Positions 38,997 to 48,937 of a stretch of DNA of 64,000 bases are shown in pieces (position 1 is the first letter of the stretch; every line of letters begins with the position of its first letter). Made by a program: the position numbers and the translations under genes. Source of the stretch: Carpediemonas membranifera (lineage: Eukaryota > Fornicata). The notes beneath the pieces were generated by a model that saw only the letters and a program-made list of their open reading frames with translations, searched no databases and was not told the origin of the DNA. The stretch covers positions 310,001-374,000 of the forward strand of contig JAHDYR010000069.1 in the NCBI GenBank assembly GCA_019828565.1, given 5' to 3'.

Positions 38997-40754
38997 TCAT
39001 AAATCCCTGACCTCCCTCTCCAACTCTTCGATCCCATACCGCTGCTCAACAATGTCGTCCAGATCGTCGAGATCAAGCACCTCGAAATCATCATCGGTCA
39101 CATACTGATACGACGTCAAGACCTTTCCATAAGTCTCAAATGCATCACGGACATCATCGACCAGAGCGCCTTTGTTGAGAGGCGTGGAGTTAATGTGACG
39201 CTGAAGACTGGCGGTGACGTGTGAAATCAGGTCGGCCGGGTCTGAATCGCGGTCAAAGATCATGGTGATTAGGCGATCGGCAGATTCATCGGTGAATTTG
39301 TTTTTCCGACCCATGATAACCGGCAACTCTTCGGATATTCTTGAGATAATCGTGCTTATCGCCTCATCGACTGTACGCTCAAGCTCAGTGTCGTGGGAAA
39401 CAGCAGAATCCGAGTCAAATCCCGTTTCGACCGTTTGATTTGACATGGAATCTGCCGGTTCACTGTAATCATACGAGCGGTCCAAGACTAAATCTCCAGA
39501 TTTGGTCGAATCTATAACAACATCATCATCTTTCTTTCCGCTCCTCGCACTTGCAATAGCAGCCTCGATCGATCTCTCAGCAGACGAAGCGTCCGACCCT
39601 TCTGGCGAGTCAAACTCAGTGGGGACGTACGAAGGCGAGTCACTCACCAACTCCGAGGAGGAGTCATCAGCCGTCTCCGTGTCAGCCGTGTCAAACTCCA
39701 AGTCGGAGTCCTCCTGCTGTGGGGCCGGGGAGACGGGGTGGGGTTTCTGGGGTATCCGGGGTGACGTGGCGACCGCCCCGCCGCGTCTCTGGGGTGACTG
39801 GGCGATCATGGGCGTGGGTGGCTCCGAGCGGGTTTCATCGCCTCTGGGCCTCTGCTGGACTGTGCCCATGCCGTCCTTGGTGGGGGAGACGAACATGTTG
39901 TGGGTAAAGCAAGCGGCGCCAGACTCGGTGGCGATTGACAGCATGGGGTCAACCTCACCCGCGGATTTCTCCACAAAGGCGAGAATCTGGTTCCTGTCGG
40001 CCTCGGACTCGACGCCACGGAGTAGAGAGAGCAAGCTAAGGACGAAATCCATGCTGCTTTCGTCCTGGTAGGCGAGGAGTGAGAGTAAGTCGCTGGGGAT
40101 CGTGGAGATGCGGTCGCGATGGCCCAAGTCAATACGAGAGTCGTCCGCGCGAGTGTCTTCGGAGTGGGTGGAGCTCTGGTCGTCATAGGAGCGGTCTGTC
40201 GACTGTCGCCCCGTCTCGTCGTCAGTCAACTCGACTTCTCCGGTCAAATTGTGGGGTTCGGGCCAACGGCCGACGACACTCCACTCATTGGGCTTCTCAG
40301 AGAGCGAGGCTGACCTGGAGACACCTGACTGCGGGCGTCTGGCCCTGGGCTGAGTTCTTTGAGTTCTTTCGGGGGGGCCGGGGGCATGGTGCGTGTCACT
40401 CGGCGCGAAGGGAGTCCAGGCGGAGAAGAAGCGACGGCTTGCAAAGAGGCGGAAATCGCGGGGTTTTCTGGTGATAAATTCGCGGAACTCACGGATTTCC
40501 CGAGCTTCGGTGGCAGCGGCAAGGAGAGAGTGATCGAGCTCCGTCTCGGAAGGTTCATACGCGGGCTCAGGCTCACGCTCGCGTAAATCTACGCGGATGT
40601 TTGAAGAAGTGTGGAGGTTGCGCTGAAGACGCTTGGTGCCCTCAGACGCGGATGAGTCCGAATCGCCCGGGAATTGCTGCAGCTGGCCAAGATGACGCTG
40701 AAGATACTCGTCTTCAAGAGATAGAGACGGGTAGGATGGTTCAATAGCCGGCAT
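38997..40754 (-). CDS. Hypothetical, largely disordered acidic protein
   Basis: 585 residues, not recognised. It is Ser/Asp/Glu/Pro-rich for most of its length. Short helical segments occur at residues 60-100 (LLAAATEAREIREFREFI) and about 225-275 (SLLRGVESEADRNQILAFVEK). A conserved-looking C-terminal 130 residues has helices (VDEAISTIISRISEELPVI, ADRLITMIFDRD, LISHVTASLQRHI) and an acidic end. Steady codon use over 1.7 kb supports coding. No domain is claimed. Confidence 0.6.
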   Translation of the reverse strand: MPAIEPSYPSLSLEDEYLQRHLGQLQQFPGDSDSSASEGTKRLQRNLHTSSNIRVDLREREPEPAYEPSETELDHSLLAAATEAREIREFREFITRKPRDFRLFASRRFFSAWTPFAPSDTHHAPGPPERTQRTQPRARRPQSGVSRSASLSEKPNEWSVVGRWPEPHNLTGEVELTDDETGRQSTDRSYDDQSSTHSEDTRADDSRIDLGHRDRISTIPSDLLSLLAYQDESSMDFVLSLLSLLRGVESEADRNQILAFVEKSAGEVDPMLSIATESGAACFTHNMFVSPTKDGMGTVQQRPRGDETRSEPPTPMIAQSPQRRGGAVATSPRIPQKPHPVSPAPQQEDSDLEFDTADTETADDSSSELVSDSPSYVPTEFDSPEGSDASSAERSIEAAIASARSGKKDDDVVIDSTKSGDLVLDRSYDYSEPADSMSNQTVETGFDSDSAVSHDTELERTVDEAISTIISRISEELPVIMGRKNKFTDESADRLITMIFDRDSDPADLISHVTASLQRHINSTPLNKGALVDDVRDAFETYGKVLTSYQYVTDDDFEVLDLDDLDDIVEQRYGIEELEREVRDL

Positions 40755-40874
40755 GTGCGTTCTTACAGCCAGTAGCGCTGGCTCCTGAAGATGTTGGGCT
40801 AATCCTGCGCGCCCGCGACAGCGCCACCCCGCCGCAGAAAAGCAGCCACAACACGAAACAGCGGCAACACCACT

Positions 40875-41855
40875 TTACACAACCACTGCGTGGACACGGA
40901 TGTAGCCCGCCCCGTCGGCTACGATAATCCGCTCGCTGGACTCAGTGAAGGTCAAACCCCAGACACCCTTCGTCCCGTCCTCAATGGAGGCCAGCATGTC
41001 GCCGTTAGAAGCATCCCAGATGATCACCTGGCCTGTGGCGTCGCCCGTGGCGATGTACTGGCCGTTGGGGGACCAAGCACAGGAGTAGATGGACGACCGG
41101 TGGCCGTTGAGTGTGGCAACTACCGCTCCGTCATGTGAGTCGAATATTACACCCACCCCGTTGTCCGCGGCGGTCAGGAGGCGCGTGTTATCAGCCGAGA
41201 AACAGAGCGCCCGGACAGTAACGTTGTGGGCGGCGGTGGAGAACTTCCGCACCCACGAGGAGTCGCCCTGCTCGAACACAACTACTTGCCCATCAGCGCC
41301 ACCAAGGGCGAGGAGGCCGGTCTGGGCGAGGGCGGCGCAGCGGACAGAGGCGAGGGGCGTCTGGAGGGACTGGAGCTCGGTGGCAGTGTCGCCCGCCTTC
41401 TTGGGAAGCTCTACCACTCTCACCCCGCCCTTCTTGGTGCCGATGATGGCCTTACCTGTTACGTCGACACAAAGGGTCCAGCCACAGTCGCGGGTCGTCT
41501 CAGAGCAGGAGTTGTACGCGGGCAGGTTTTCCATGAGGGACTCTTGGGACGCACAGAGGGCGTCGGGGGCGTCGGGGTTGAGCGAGAAAGAACGGACATA
41601 GCCGTCAAGGCCAAGAGTCATCGCCCGGGCTCCGGAGGTGTCCTTTGCCAGGCACAGCTGGCATGCATTGATGCCAAGCATATGTACAGAGGCCTTGGTT
41701 CCCATTATTGGGGCCATAAGGCTGTGTTCTTCGTCCCAATTCCAAACTTTGACGTTGTTCCCGGCATCGGCGGTGAGCAGATGGCCCTTACGGTAGTCAA
41801 GGCACCAAATAGCAGCTGGATGAGCATTCTCCACCTTGCAAACTGCCGTAGACAT
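40875..41855 (-). CDS. WDR61: WDR61/Ski8-like WD40 protein
   Basis: 326 residues, a compact seven-blade propeller with no extensions. The N-terminal AHPAAIWCLDYRKGHLLTAD and VKVWNWD match the AHDDAIWSVAW...DLVKVWKW start of WDR61/Ski8. Later blades show LGHRSS-type GHRSSIYSCAWSPNGQYIAT, VIIWDASNGDMLASI and the last blade GVWGLTFTESSERIIVADG, similar to the WDR61 ending. Ski8 is a scaffold of the Ski complex (cytoplasmic exosome cofactor), and WDR61 also belongs to PAF1. Generic WD40 paralogy cannot be excluded, but size and end-to-end similarity favour Ski8. Confidence 0.72.
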   Translation of the reverse strand: MSTAVCKVENAHPAAIWCLDYRKGHLLTADAGNNVKVWNWDEEHSLMAPIMGTKASVHMLGINACQLCLAKDTSGARAMTLGLDGYVRSFSLNPDAPDALCASQESLMENLPAYNSCSETTRDCGWTLCVDVTGKAIIGTKKGGVRVVELPKKAGDTATELQSLQTPLASVRCAALAQTGLLALGGADGQVVVFEQGDSSWVRKFSTAAHNVTVRALCFSADNTRLLTAADNGVGVIFDSHDGAVVATLNGHRSSIYSCAWSPNGQYIATGDATGQVIIWDASNGDMLASIEDGTKGVWGLTFTESSERIIVADGAGYIRVHAVVV

Positions 41856-42007
41856 CCTGGATATCGAATAGCAGTGCTCAGAGAATTGTGCGCAAATCTG
41901 CCAAAACTAATTCTATGGTGCAAAGCCTCAAAGAGGCCACAGCACACCTTCTGCCATGGCCATCGCAGACACGCATGAATCCTAATTGCCTATTTTTAAT
42001 CCCCGCT

Positions 42008-45000
42008 TTAAGCGAGCTTCTCCTTTCCGCTGAGGTCAATGACTCTAGCCGGGTCGAATTCCATCAATATCTCCTCGTCCATCGCCGTAGACTCGCCCTG
42101 CAGGAGTCTGGCCGTCACCTCGCCCAGCCCGGGGGCCATCATGAAACCGTGGCCCGAGAGCCCGACGATGTGGGCGAGCCCGTTGATGTGGCTGTCCCAA
42201 CCGACGTACGGGTTGCCGTCAGCCGACTGCGGGTAGAGCCCGCGCCACACCCGTCGGACGTGGATGGGGCCGAGGCGGGGCAGCAGTGTGAGCATGCGCT
42301 GGGCGACAGCAGGAAGGAAGGACGACGTCTCCTGGGTCGCCCAGCCCTTCACGGGCGGGTCGGGCGTGGCGCAGAAGACAATTTGACCCAGAGAGTTCTG
42401 GTAGAAGTAGTAAGAAGACGTGCCAGTCTCGGGCGAGGGCGTGTTGTCGATGACCATGGGCGAGAACAGGCCCCCGTGGACGGGTTCAGTGATGCCGGCC
42501 TCGTGGGAGTCGGGGACCATCGCCAGCTGACACTCGTCGGGCAGAATGAGGTTGGCGTTGGCGCCCAGGCAGTTGACGACGACGGGGGCGAGGTAGCGCT
42601 CGTTGTTGGCGGTGAGAACACCGACGACGTGCTTCTCGTCGTCCACGAGGATCTTGGCGACTGGCGTGTTGAAGATGAACTCGACGCCCTCAGCTTCATT
42701 GGCCACGCGGTGGGCGCTGGCTGCGAAGAGCAGGGGAGAGCAGCTGCCGTCCGCGGGAGAGTAGAGCCCGCCGAGCAGCTTAGCCACCTTGATGCCGGGG
42801 ACGAGGGCCTGCACCTCCTTGGGCGCGATGAACGCCGTGTCGTAGCCGTAGCTGGCGTGCACGGCGCTCAGATCGCGCAGGGTCTGTTCCTGCTCGGGTG
42901 TGTACGCCACGAAGAGGTAGCCGCCCTGCTTCCACTCGATGTCGTCCTGGGTCTCGAAGCGCCAGCTGCGGAACATCTCGAGGGATCGTTGCATCACGTG
43001 CATCTTGGCCAGTGAGGACATGCAGCCGCGGACACCACCGATGGCGTGCTTGACGTCGCCCTGGCCTGGGCCGGGGTTAATGTCGAGGACGGTAACCCTC
43101 TTCTTGCCCGTCCGCACGTCGTCAGACTTGGAGAGGGCGAGGGCCAGACCCAGACCGACTGCACCAGCCCCGAGGATGACGATGTCCGAGGCGTTCGTCG
43201 TGACGGGCCGCATCCGGTCGACATGGAGCCGCAGGGGGGAGAAGAGGTGGCTGTTGGCGGCCGGGGCGACGGGGTGGGCCTGGGCGGTGGCGAGGGTTGA
43301 GAAGGGGACCTCGACGAATAGGGGCCGCATGGTGGCGGGGGTCACGCGGTCAAAGGGCATGCCCTCAGATGCGAAGATGCGGGGGAGCAGCACGCGGCAG
43401 GTCTTCGAGCCACAGGCTCCCATCCCCGCGCGGGTGATGGCCTTGACGAAGTTCTGGTCCCAAATACCGGCCTCCTTGGCCGTCCGGATCGCGTCCCGCA
43501 GCTCGTGCACGGTGACCCGCTCGCACCGGCAGACGATGGCAGTGTCCTCGAGCGGGACGACGCACGAGGCGCTGCTGACAAGGTGTGGTTTCGGGACAGA
43601 CACCCTGAGCGAGGCGACGGACGGAGCGAGCGTCTTGGGTACCTTAACCCGCACCAGCCTCGTGCCAGGAGCCCCGGGGGCGGGCTGGACGCGCTGGACC
43701 TCCCAGAGACCCTCAGCGTCGTCCGGGTTGTGTACAACATCGCCCAGATCGGACATAAGCTGCACTTTCATGCCTGCAGCCACCTCGGTGCCGGTGGAGT
43801 ACTCAGCGAACAGCTCGTGTGCCATGATGACAGTTGGGTAGTCAGCGTCCTTGCGGGAGTCCACCAGGGTGATTGCCAGGCCGGGACAGAGAGAGACGCA
43901 CTTGAGGCAGCCGCGGCAGGCGTTCTTGAAGCCTTGGTCGACTGCGTACATCGGGATGCCAGTCAGAGAATGGTTCATAAGGCCGATACAGCCGTCAGGG
44001 CAGGAGCTCTCGCACGAGTTGCACGCGATCTCCTGGTTGCAGTGGAAGTACGGCCGGATCGTCCCAGCTTTCACTGGCGGGTGGACCCTGGTGTGCGTCT
44101 TGCCCGGCCGGGACTTAAGCACGGCGATCTTGGCCTCCCACCCGCTGCTGTCGACTGAGGATGTGTCGACCCCGAGGTGCTTGGCGATGTCGAGGGCTGA
44201 GCTTCGGCCGGTAAGCATCGCGGCGGAGGCCTCGGCGATCTCCTTGGCGTCACCAGCGCTGAAGACCGTAAGACCGTACTCCTTGGCCTTGCCGAAGAAC
44301 TCGTCGACGGGGGAGAGTCCGATGGCGACGAGCACGGCGTCCACGTCCACCGTCCGCTTCGTGTCCATCTTCACCTTCCAGTTGTCGTCGAGCTCTGCGA
44401 TGGTGGCCGACCGGACCCGAGACTCGGAGTCCTGGTCGTCAAGGGGGATGACTCCGTGGGAGTCGTGCTCGTTAGCCGCGACGATGGTGTGTCGCGTGAG
44501 GATGGGGACGCCCAGCCGCTTGATGCGGTCAGCGTGGACCTTGAACCCGCCGATCTCCGGCGCCCCTTCGAGCACGGCGACGACTTCGATTCCCGCTTGT
44601 ATAGCCTGGTAGGCGGTGATCACGCCGACGTTTCCTCCCCCAACGACGAGCACTCTTCGGGCAATGCGGGTGAGGTCGCGGTTCATGATTGTCTGGACGG
44701 CCCCGGCGCCGTATACCCCGGGTAGCGCGTTGCCTGCGAACAGGAGCTGTTTCTCGCGGGCTCCTGCGGCAACTAGGAGAGTTTTGGGGCGAACGAGATG
44801 ATACTGGTGCTTCCGGACCACTCCGACGATTCCATCGGAAAACACACCGATAGCGGTCGCCTCAAGCCAGACGTTGATATGTTCGCACTTCTCGAGCTCG
44901 CTCTCAAGTATCTCGGCGATGGTGTAGCCCCTGGTACCTGCGTACGTCTCCTGCTTGGTGCCGAAGAACTTGTGGGTCTGGAGCGAGAGCTTGCCGCCCA

Positions 45001-45580
45001 GCCGGTCCTTGTCGTCGATGAGAACGCACTCGACGCCGAGCTCGTTGAGTTGGATGGCCGCGCTGATGCCAGCCGGCCCCCCGCCGATGATGAGGCAAGT
45101 CGTCTCAACCACGTCAGTCTTTGGCTCAGGCACGTCTACCTCGCTCGAGAGGAGGTTCTTCCCAGAGACAACACGCATGCCCTCTTCTAAGGGGGTGACG
45201 CAGCTCTTTCTCATCCGTCCGTCGATACGAACCAGGCATTGAGAGCACTGGCCATTAACACAGAACGGAGAGAGCGCGCTGTGGTCCTTATGATGGTGGT
45301 CGAGGACGTCAATGCCATTGGCGAGCAGGGCGGTGCTGACAGCCTCCCCCTCGAAGCCCTGAAGCCGCTGAGAGTTAAAGGTGAATGAGACTTGCTTCTT
45401 CTTGGTGCCCTGAACGATTGGGTGGTGTATTATCCGCGATGAACTCCTTGGCGCTGTCCCGAGTGTGTCTTCGATGTCGGGAATACCCGCAGAGCGCCCT
45501 GCACTAGAGCGCTTCCCATGATGAGCATCAAGAGAGTCAATAAGGTTGCTATTGTTCAGCAATTGTTCTTCGGTGGGCAT
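42008..45580 (-). CDS. Multidomain FeS-flavoprotein oxidoreductase (HcnABC/proline-dehydrogenase-like fusion)
   Basis: 1190 residues from the ATG at 45580. Order: a [2Fe-2S] ferredoxin-like domain (about 105-133, CVNGQCSQC ... KSC); an FAD/NAD pyridine nucleotide oxidoreductase with GGGPAG (about 162) and a second Rossmann GGGNVG (about 312); two 4Fe-4S clusters (CNSCESSC at about 512-528 and CRGCLKCVSLCP at about 552-567); a BFD-type [2Fe-2S] domain (CRCE at about 682, GSKTC at about 725); and a DAO-type FAD amine oxidase domain from about 800 (GAGAVGLGLALA) to the end (GLSGHGFMMAPGLGE). In prokaryotes these occur as separate subunits of hydrogen cyanide synthase, dye-linked L-proline dehydrogenase or related amine dehydrogenases. 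The substrate is probably an amino acid or N-methyl amine. Confidence 0.88.
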   Translation of the reverse strand: MPTEEQLLNNSNLIDSLDAHHGKRSSAGRSAGIPDIEDTLGTAPRSSSRIIHHPIVQGTKKKQVSFTFNSQRLQGFEGEAVSTALLANGIDVLDHHHKDHSALSPFCVNGQCSQCLVRIDGRMRKSCVTPLEEGMRVVSGKNLLSSEVDVPEPKTDVVETTCLIIGGGPAGISAAIQLNELGVECVLIDDKDRLGGKLSLQTHKFFGTKQETYAGTRGYTIAEILESELEKCEHINVWLEATAIGVFSDGIVGVVRKHQYHLVRPKTLLVAAGAREKQLLFAGNALPGVYGAGAVQTIMNRDLTRIARRVLVVGGGNVGVITAYQAIQAGIEVVAVLEGAPEIGGFKVHADRIKRLGVPILTRHTIVAANEHDSHGVIPLDDQDSESRVRSATIAELDDNWKVKMDTKRTVDVDAVLVAIGLSPVDEFFGKAKEYGLTVFSAGDAKEIAEASAAMLTGRSSALDIAKHLGVDTSSVDSSGWEAKIAVLKSRPGKTHTRVHPPVKAGTIRPYFHCNQEIACNSCESSCPDGCIGLMNHSLTGIPMYAVDQGFKNACRGCLKCVSLCPGLAITLVDSRKDADYPTVIMAHELFAEYSTGTEVAAGMKVQLMSDLGDVVHNPDDAEGLWEVQRVQPAPGAPGTRLVRVKVPKTLAPSVASLRVSVPKPHLVSSASCVVPLEDTAIVCRCERVTVHELRDAIRTAKEAGIWDQNFVKAITRAGMGACGSKTCRVLLPRIFASEGMPFDRVTPATMRPLFVEVPFSTLATAQAHPVAPAANSHLFSPLRLHVDRMRPVTTNASDIVILGAGAVGLGLALALSKSDDVRTGKKRVTVLDINPGPGQGDVKHAIGGVRGCMSSLAKMHVMQRSLEMFRSWRFETQDDIEWKQGGYLFVAYTPEQEQTLRDLSAVHASYGYDTAFIAPKEVQALVPGIKVAKLLGGLYSPADGSCSPLLFAASAHRVANEAEGVEFIFNTPVAKILVDDEKHVVGVLTANNERYLAPVVVNCLGANANLILPDECQLAMVPDSHEAGITEPVHGGLFSPMVIDNTPSPETGTSSYYFYQNSLGQIVFCATPDPPVKGWATQETSSFLPAVAQRMLTLLPRLGPIHVRRVWRGLYPQSADGNPYVGWDSHINGLAHIVGLSGHGFMMAPGLGEVTARLLQGESTAMDEEILMEFDPARVIDLSGKEKLA

Positions 45581-46143
45581 GCTTCCTGAACCTGCTGGTT
45601 GTTGGCTGACACGTGTTGTGACGTGGATCGCGATTCGCTCCAATTCGCAGGTTAATGCAAATCGCGCTGAGGGCAACTGCCGGGTCTACAACGCCTCAGC
45701 AGGCGCCGGTGACCGCTCCTACTAATATCCCCCCTCCCGCTGACACCGCGGTCGCCCAGACCGTGAACCCGAGTCAGAGTTTGATGTTTGATGTGTCGTC
45801 TCCTCCTCCCGGTGACACAGTGGTGTCGCTCTGGCTGTGGACTTGAGTCAGTCGGACGTGCCGGCCTACATACTTCCTTGCGTTGTATGTAGATGTGGTC
45901 AGTTAGCCTGTTGCTCGGGTGGTTAACAAGGGATAGGGATTATAAAATGACTTTCTGCAAATCGCGTTGTGCTATTGAAGGGTCGAACAATGTGTTTTAT
46001 ACTGCGCAACACGCGTATTCAACACCTCGAAGTGGCTGATGCCAGTTGTCAATGGCCGACTGTCTGTGGCTCCGCTGGGACAGCACCACAGCCATCACCT
46101 AACCCGCCAATCACCATGCAATGCAGTTTATCCACCCCACGCC
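45581..46143. other. Intergenic region with inverted repeat copy
   Basis: About 560 bases. A 63-codon frame at 45655-45846 is Pro/Thr-rich with no homology I recognise, so it is not called. TGCAAATCGCG occurs twice (about 45657 and 45955). The third copy of the 19-bp repeat is at 45982-46011. Confidence 0.4.
45982..46011 (-). repeat. Third copy of the 19-bp repeat, inverted
   Basis: On the minus strand it reads as the 35370-35399 copy, including the ATTGTTCGA extension, with one extra A in the TATAAAC run. Confidence 0.65.
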
Positions 46144-47160
46144 TTACTTCCCCGCTTGCCTGGTCCTGCTCTGCCCCGTGATGTCCGCGGCGATCTTGTC
46201 GAGCCGGGCCTCTCCTTCAGCCAGCATAAGCCCCATCCTCGCCTCAAACTCGGCGATGGTCGTCCCTGCTTCCGCTGGGAGGTCGTCACCAATACTTTCT
46301 TCTTCTTCGTCTTCCTCGACCGCGTTGTCACCACTTGACGCAACATCCCTTGGGTCTCTCCCATTGTACAGAATCAACCCGGGCAGAGTCTTCAAGACCT
46401 GGGCAATGAAGTCTGGGCTATCAGCGTTCTTATTCCCGCTGAGATTGAGGAAAAGAAGAGTGTCAGAGAGCTGAGTGAGGTCCACAGAGGCTGGATCGAG
46501 GCAATCTAGGCGATTATCCGTAGCAAGGAGGGTCTGCAGGTGCTCCATTCCCCCAAGCTTACCTGTTATCGACGTGAGTTTGTTCTGGGAAACATCCAGA
46601 TGCCTGATGCTATTCAGGGACTCGATGCTGTCCAGCGTAGTGAGTTCGTTGAACTGGAGGTTGACTGTCCGCGCCTCACTGCATACCTCTATGCCTGACA
46701 GAGTGATCAGACCGCATCTGTCGAGATTCAACCGTTCGAGCTTGAATAGCTTCGTGACAAGCAGTTCTTGTTCCTCCTCGGTTGGTGAGCCTGGAGAGGC
46801 TGACTTGGGTGCTGGCTTGGCACCGCGAGAGGCCGCTGAGCCTGTGGCCGAGCCTGCAGGGCGTTTGGTGGGCGCTGGAGTCGGTTTGGCCGGGGCTCTG
46901 GAGGAGATGGGCTGGCGTGTCGCTGATGGCCGTGTGCCGGCTACCGGCTTCCTCGCTGTAGTTGATCTGGCAGTAGTTGCTGCCCCAACTGCTTTTTTAG
47001 CGCCAGGAGCTGGCCTGGCAGCGGGTTTCGTACCAGGTCCAGATGCTGCCTTTGGCGCCTGTTTACGGACAGGTGCAGGTTCAGCAGGCATGCATTTCTC
47101 TTTCAAAAGTTGAATGGTTACTCTAGTTTCGCTCTTATCCTCTCTGATTTCAGGATTCAT
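46144..47160 (-). CDS. SDS22-like leucine-rich repeat protein
   Basis: 338 residues from the ATG at 47160. Residues 30-115 are Ala/Pro/Lys/Arg-rich low complexity. Residues about 130-265 contain four to five SDS22-type LRRs (LFKLERLNLDRCGLITLSGI, RTVNLQFNELTTLDSI, IRHLDVSQNKLTSITG, LQTLLATDNRLDCL, LLFLNLSGNKN) closed by an LRR-cap-like VLKTLPGLILYNG. An acidic patch (EEDEEEES) and a final helix follow. The arrangement is like small axonemal or centrosomal LRR proteins (LRRC family), but a specific orthologue is not clear. It is divergent from the probable APC4 gene, with 142 bases between the starts. Confidence 0.78.
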   Translation of the reverse strand: MNPEIREDKSETRVTIQLLKEKCMPAEPAPVRKQAPKAASGPGTKPAARPAPGAKKAVGAATTARSTTARKPVAGTRPSATRQPISSRAPAKPTPAPTKRPAGSATGSAASRGAKPAPKSASPGSPTEEEQELLVTKLFKLERLNLDRCGLITLSGIEVCSEARTVNLQFNELTTLDSIESLNSIRHLDVSQNKLTSITGKLGGMEHLQTLLATDNRLDCLDPASVDLTQLSDTLLFLNLSGNKNADSPDFIAQVLKTLPGLILYNGRDPRDVASSGDNAVEEDEEEESIGDDLPAEAGTTIAEFEARMGLMLAEGEARLDKIAADITGQSRTRQAGK

Positions 47161-47302
47161 CGCATATAGGAAACAGTGCAGTTTATTTCTGAAACTCGTA
47201 ACTCGAGTCAGAAGAATGCTAGCTGTCCCAGGAGACGCCTGATGCGATACTAGGTTGCATAGGAAATGATTGAGGTGAGACGGGTTAAAGTGCACAACGA
47301 CG

Positions 47303-48937
47303 ATGGAGCTTATTGGCGAGATCCAAACGGGACAGAGCGAAGTACTCTTCCCGGTATGCGCTCCACATATGGATCTATTGGCATTTATCACCAAGCACGG
47401 TGAGAGCTATTTTCTTTCGATCTATCGATCCACTGACCAAGAGCGCATTATTGACAGGCGCATCTCGAAAGATGCTGAGCCATCTGCACTTATATGGGCT
47501 TCTTCTGGCCAGTCGGTAGTTATTGGCTTCGAGGACGGCACCATTTGCCAAGTGGACATCCAATCTGTCGACACGACCATCGAGCCGCTCAAGGCTGTTG
47601 ACGGGCCTGTAAGCCAGCTCGCATGGATCGAAATGAAGCCTCCTACTGTCATTGTTCTCTCCGAGTTCGGCTCAGTCGCCATTGTGCTGGGATGCAGTCG
47701 AATTTTCAGCCAAACCGACCTGCCAACGCTCATTGGATCAGAGTTCCTGGCCGCCACGGAGAGCTCGATCATTGCCAGGTGCGGCCCGGCTATCCTGGAG
47801 GTAGACTTGTCCGCCGTGCCCAAGACCGGCTCGGCGGGCCCGATTATTCACCGAAGAGCAACCGCGGCGAGGAGCATTGGAAAGAGGATGGCCGAGACTC
47901 TGGAGCACAGCATGAAGTTGGTCCAGGGGGTCAATGAATCTATAATGTCAGTGTTCACAGCACTCGATAAAGATTCGGCACCTCTGCCGGATCAGATCCT
48001 CGATCTAGCCACCACCGGCCCCCGAAACCCAACCACGGAGCAATTCATCGCCAAGGACCTCATCCCAAGCCGGTGCGAGCGGCTGGCGGAGACTGTCGAT
48101 CCGATCCTCCGCGCCCTGGCCGACAGCATCGCCCACACGATCCCCCAGGCGACGGCCATCAGCGGCATGGTCGGTGAGGCGGCTGCTGCTGCTTCAGCCG
48201 AGTCTGGGGCGAGTCAACAGGCCCTGAGCGGGGCAGACGGGCTCGTGCGGTCGACTATGGTCGTCTCCCAGTTGACTGCTTCATTCGCCCGGTCAGTGTG
48301 CGAAGTTTGCCGATTTATCGCGGATCTTCCGTTCATGTATATCGAGTCCACGGTAGCGGCCAAGGAGTCCCGGGACTGGACCCCCTCTGTTGTCTACCAG
48401 TTCTTCCTCCACGACGGTTACGAATCTGTTTTCAAGAGCTTACTCGAGTCTGGAGATTTCGTCCAGGGCAAATATTCCGGATTGTTCGGGGATGCACTTG
48501 CTTACATCGCGACGAGTCCGGTTCCTCTGTATCGCGCCATCGAGGGTCTGGCCGACACTTTCAACTCATATTTCGACTCAATCCCGAAATCCGGACTTGG
48601 GCTGAGAGTATCTAAGATCTCCAGTGTATCTGAAGATTCGCACGTGATAGTTTCCGACAACTCCATGACAACTGTTTCCGGCACTTCAGTTCATATGCCG
48701 GAATGCCAGGCCACTCTGCCGAGTCCCGCCACTCTTGTCGGTCCAATCGGATCAGATTCTATCGTAGCCATCCTTGACAGCGGCCGCATTGTCACCGTCA
48801 ATGAGGACGGCGACGTGTCTCCCGTCGACCTCGAGGGCATCGAGGTCACTGCCGTGGCAGGGCTGGTCACCTCAGCGGGCAGGGGACTTGCTGCTGTGGT
48901 CGCCAAGGGCCGTGTGGTGATGCTGGAGGCCGAGTGA
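47303..48937 (+). CDS. APC4: Probable anaphase-promoting complex subunit 4
   Basis: 544 residues. The N-terminus follows the ANAPC4 WD40-like pattern: FPVCAPHMDLLAFITKHGES, then IYRS.., SALIWASSGQSVVIGFEDGT and QVDIQSVD, matching the P.MDLIA...dG, aLaWrPDGk.lavg..dG signature. The centre has LATTGPRNPTTEQFIAKDL, equivalent to the family's L..G.p.p.t.qFL...L, followed by long helices and an Ala-rich loop. The C-terminal 120 residues are propeller-like strands. APC4 is a scaffold in the APC/C ubiquitin ligase platform. Sequence divergence is high, so this is a moderate call; a generic WD40/helical scaffold is the alternative. Confidence 0.58.
   Translation: MELIGEIQTGQSEVLFPVCAPHMDLLAFITKHGESYFLSIYRSTDQERIIDRRISKDAEPSALIWASSGQSVVIGFEDGTICQVDIQSVDTTIEPLKAVDGPVSQLAWIEMKPPTVIVLSEFGSVAIVLGCSRIFSQTDLPTLIGSEFLAATESSIIARCGPAILEVDLSAVPKTGSAGPIIHRRATAARSIGKRMAETLEHSMKLVQGVNESIMSVFTALDKDSAPLPDQILDLATTGPRNPTTEQFIAKDLIPSRCERLAETVDPILRALADSIAHTIPQATAISGMVGEAAAAASAESGASQQALSGADGLVRSTMVVSQLTASFARSVCEVCRFIADLPFMYIESTVAAKESRDWTPSVVYQFFLHDGYESVFKSLLESGDFVQGKYSGLFGDALAYIATSPVPLYRAIEGLADTFNSYFDSIPKSGLGLRVSKISSVSEDSHVIVSDNSMTTVSGTSVHMPECQATLPSPATLVGPIGSDSIVAILDSGRIVTVNEDGDVSPVDLEGIEVTAVAGLVTSAGRGLAAVVAKGRVVMLEAE

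Noticed and set aside
45655-45846. 63-codon Pro/Thr-rich frame upstream of the oxidoreductase
   Set aside because: Too short and unconserved-looking; lies in a repeat-bearing intergenic region.
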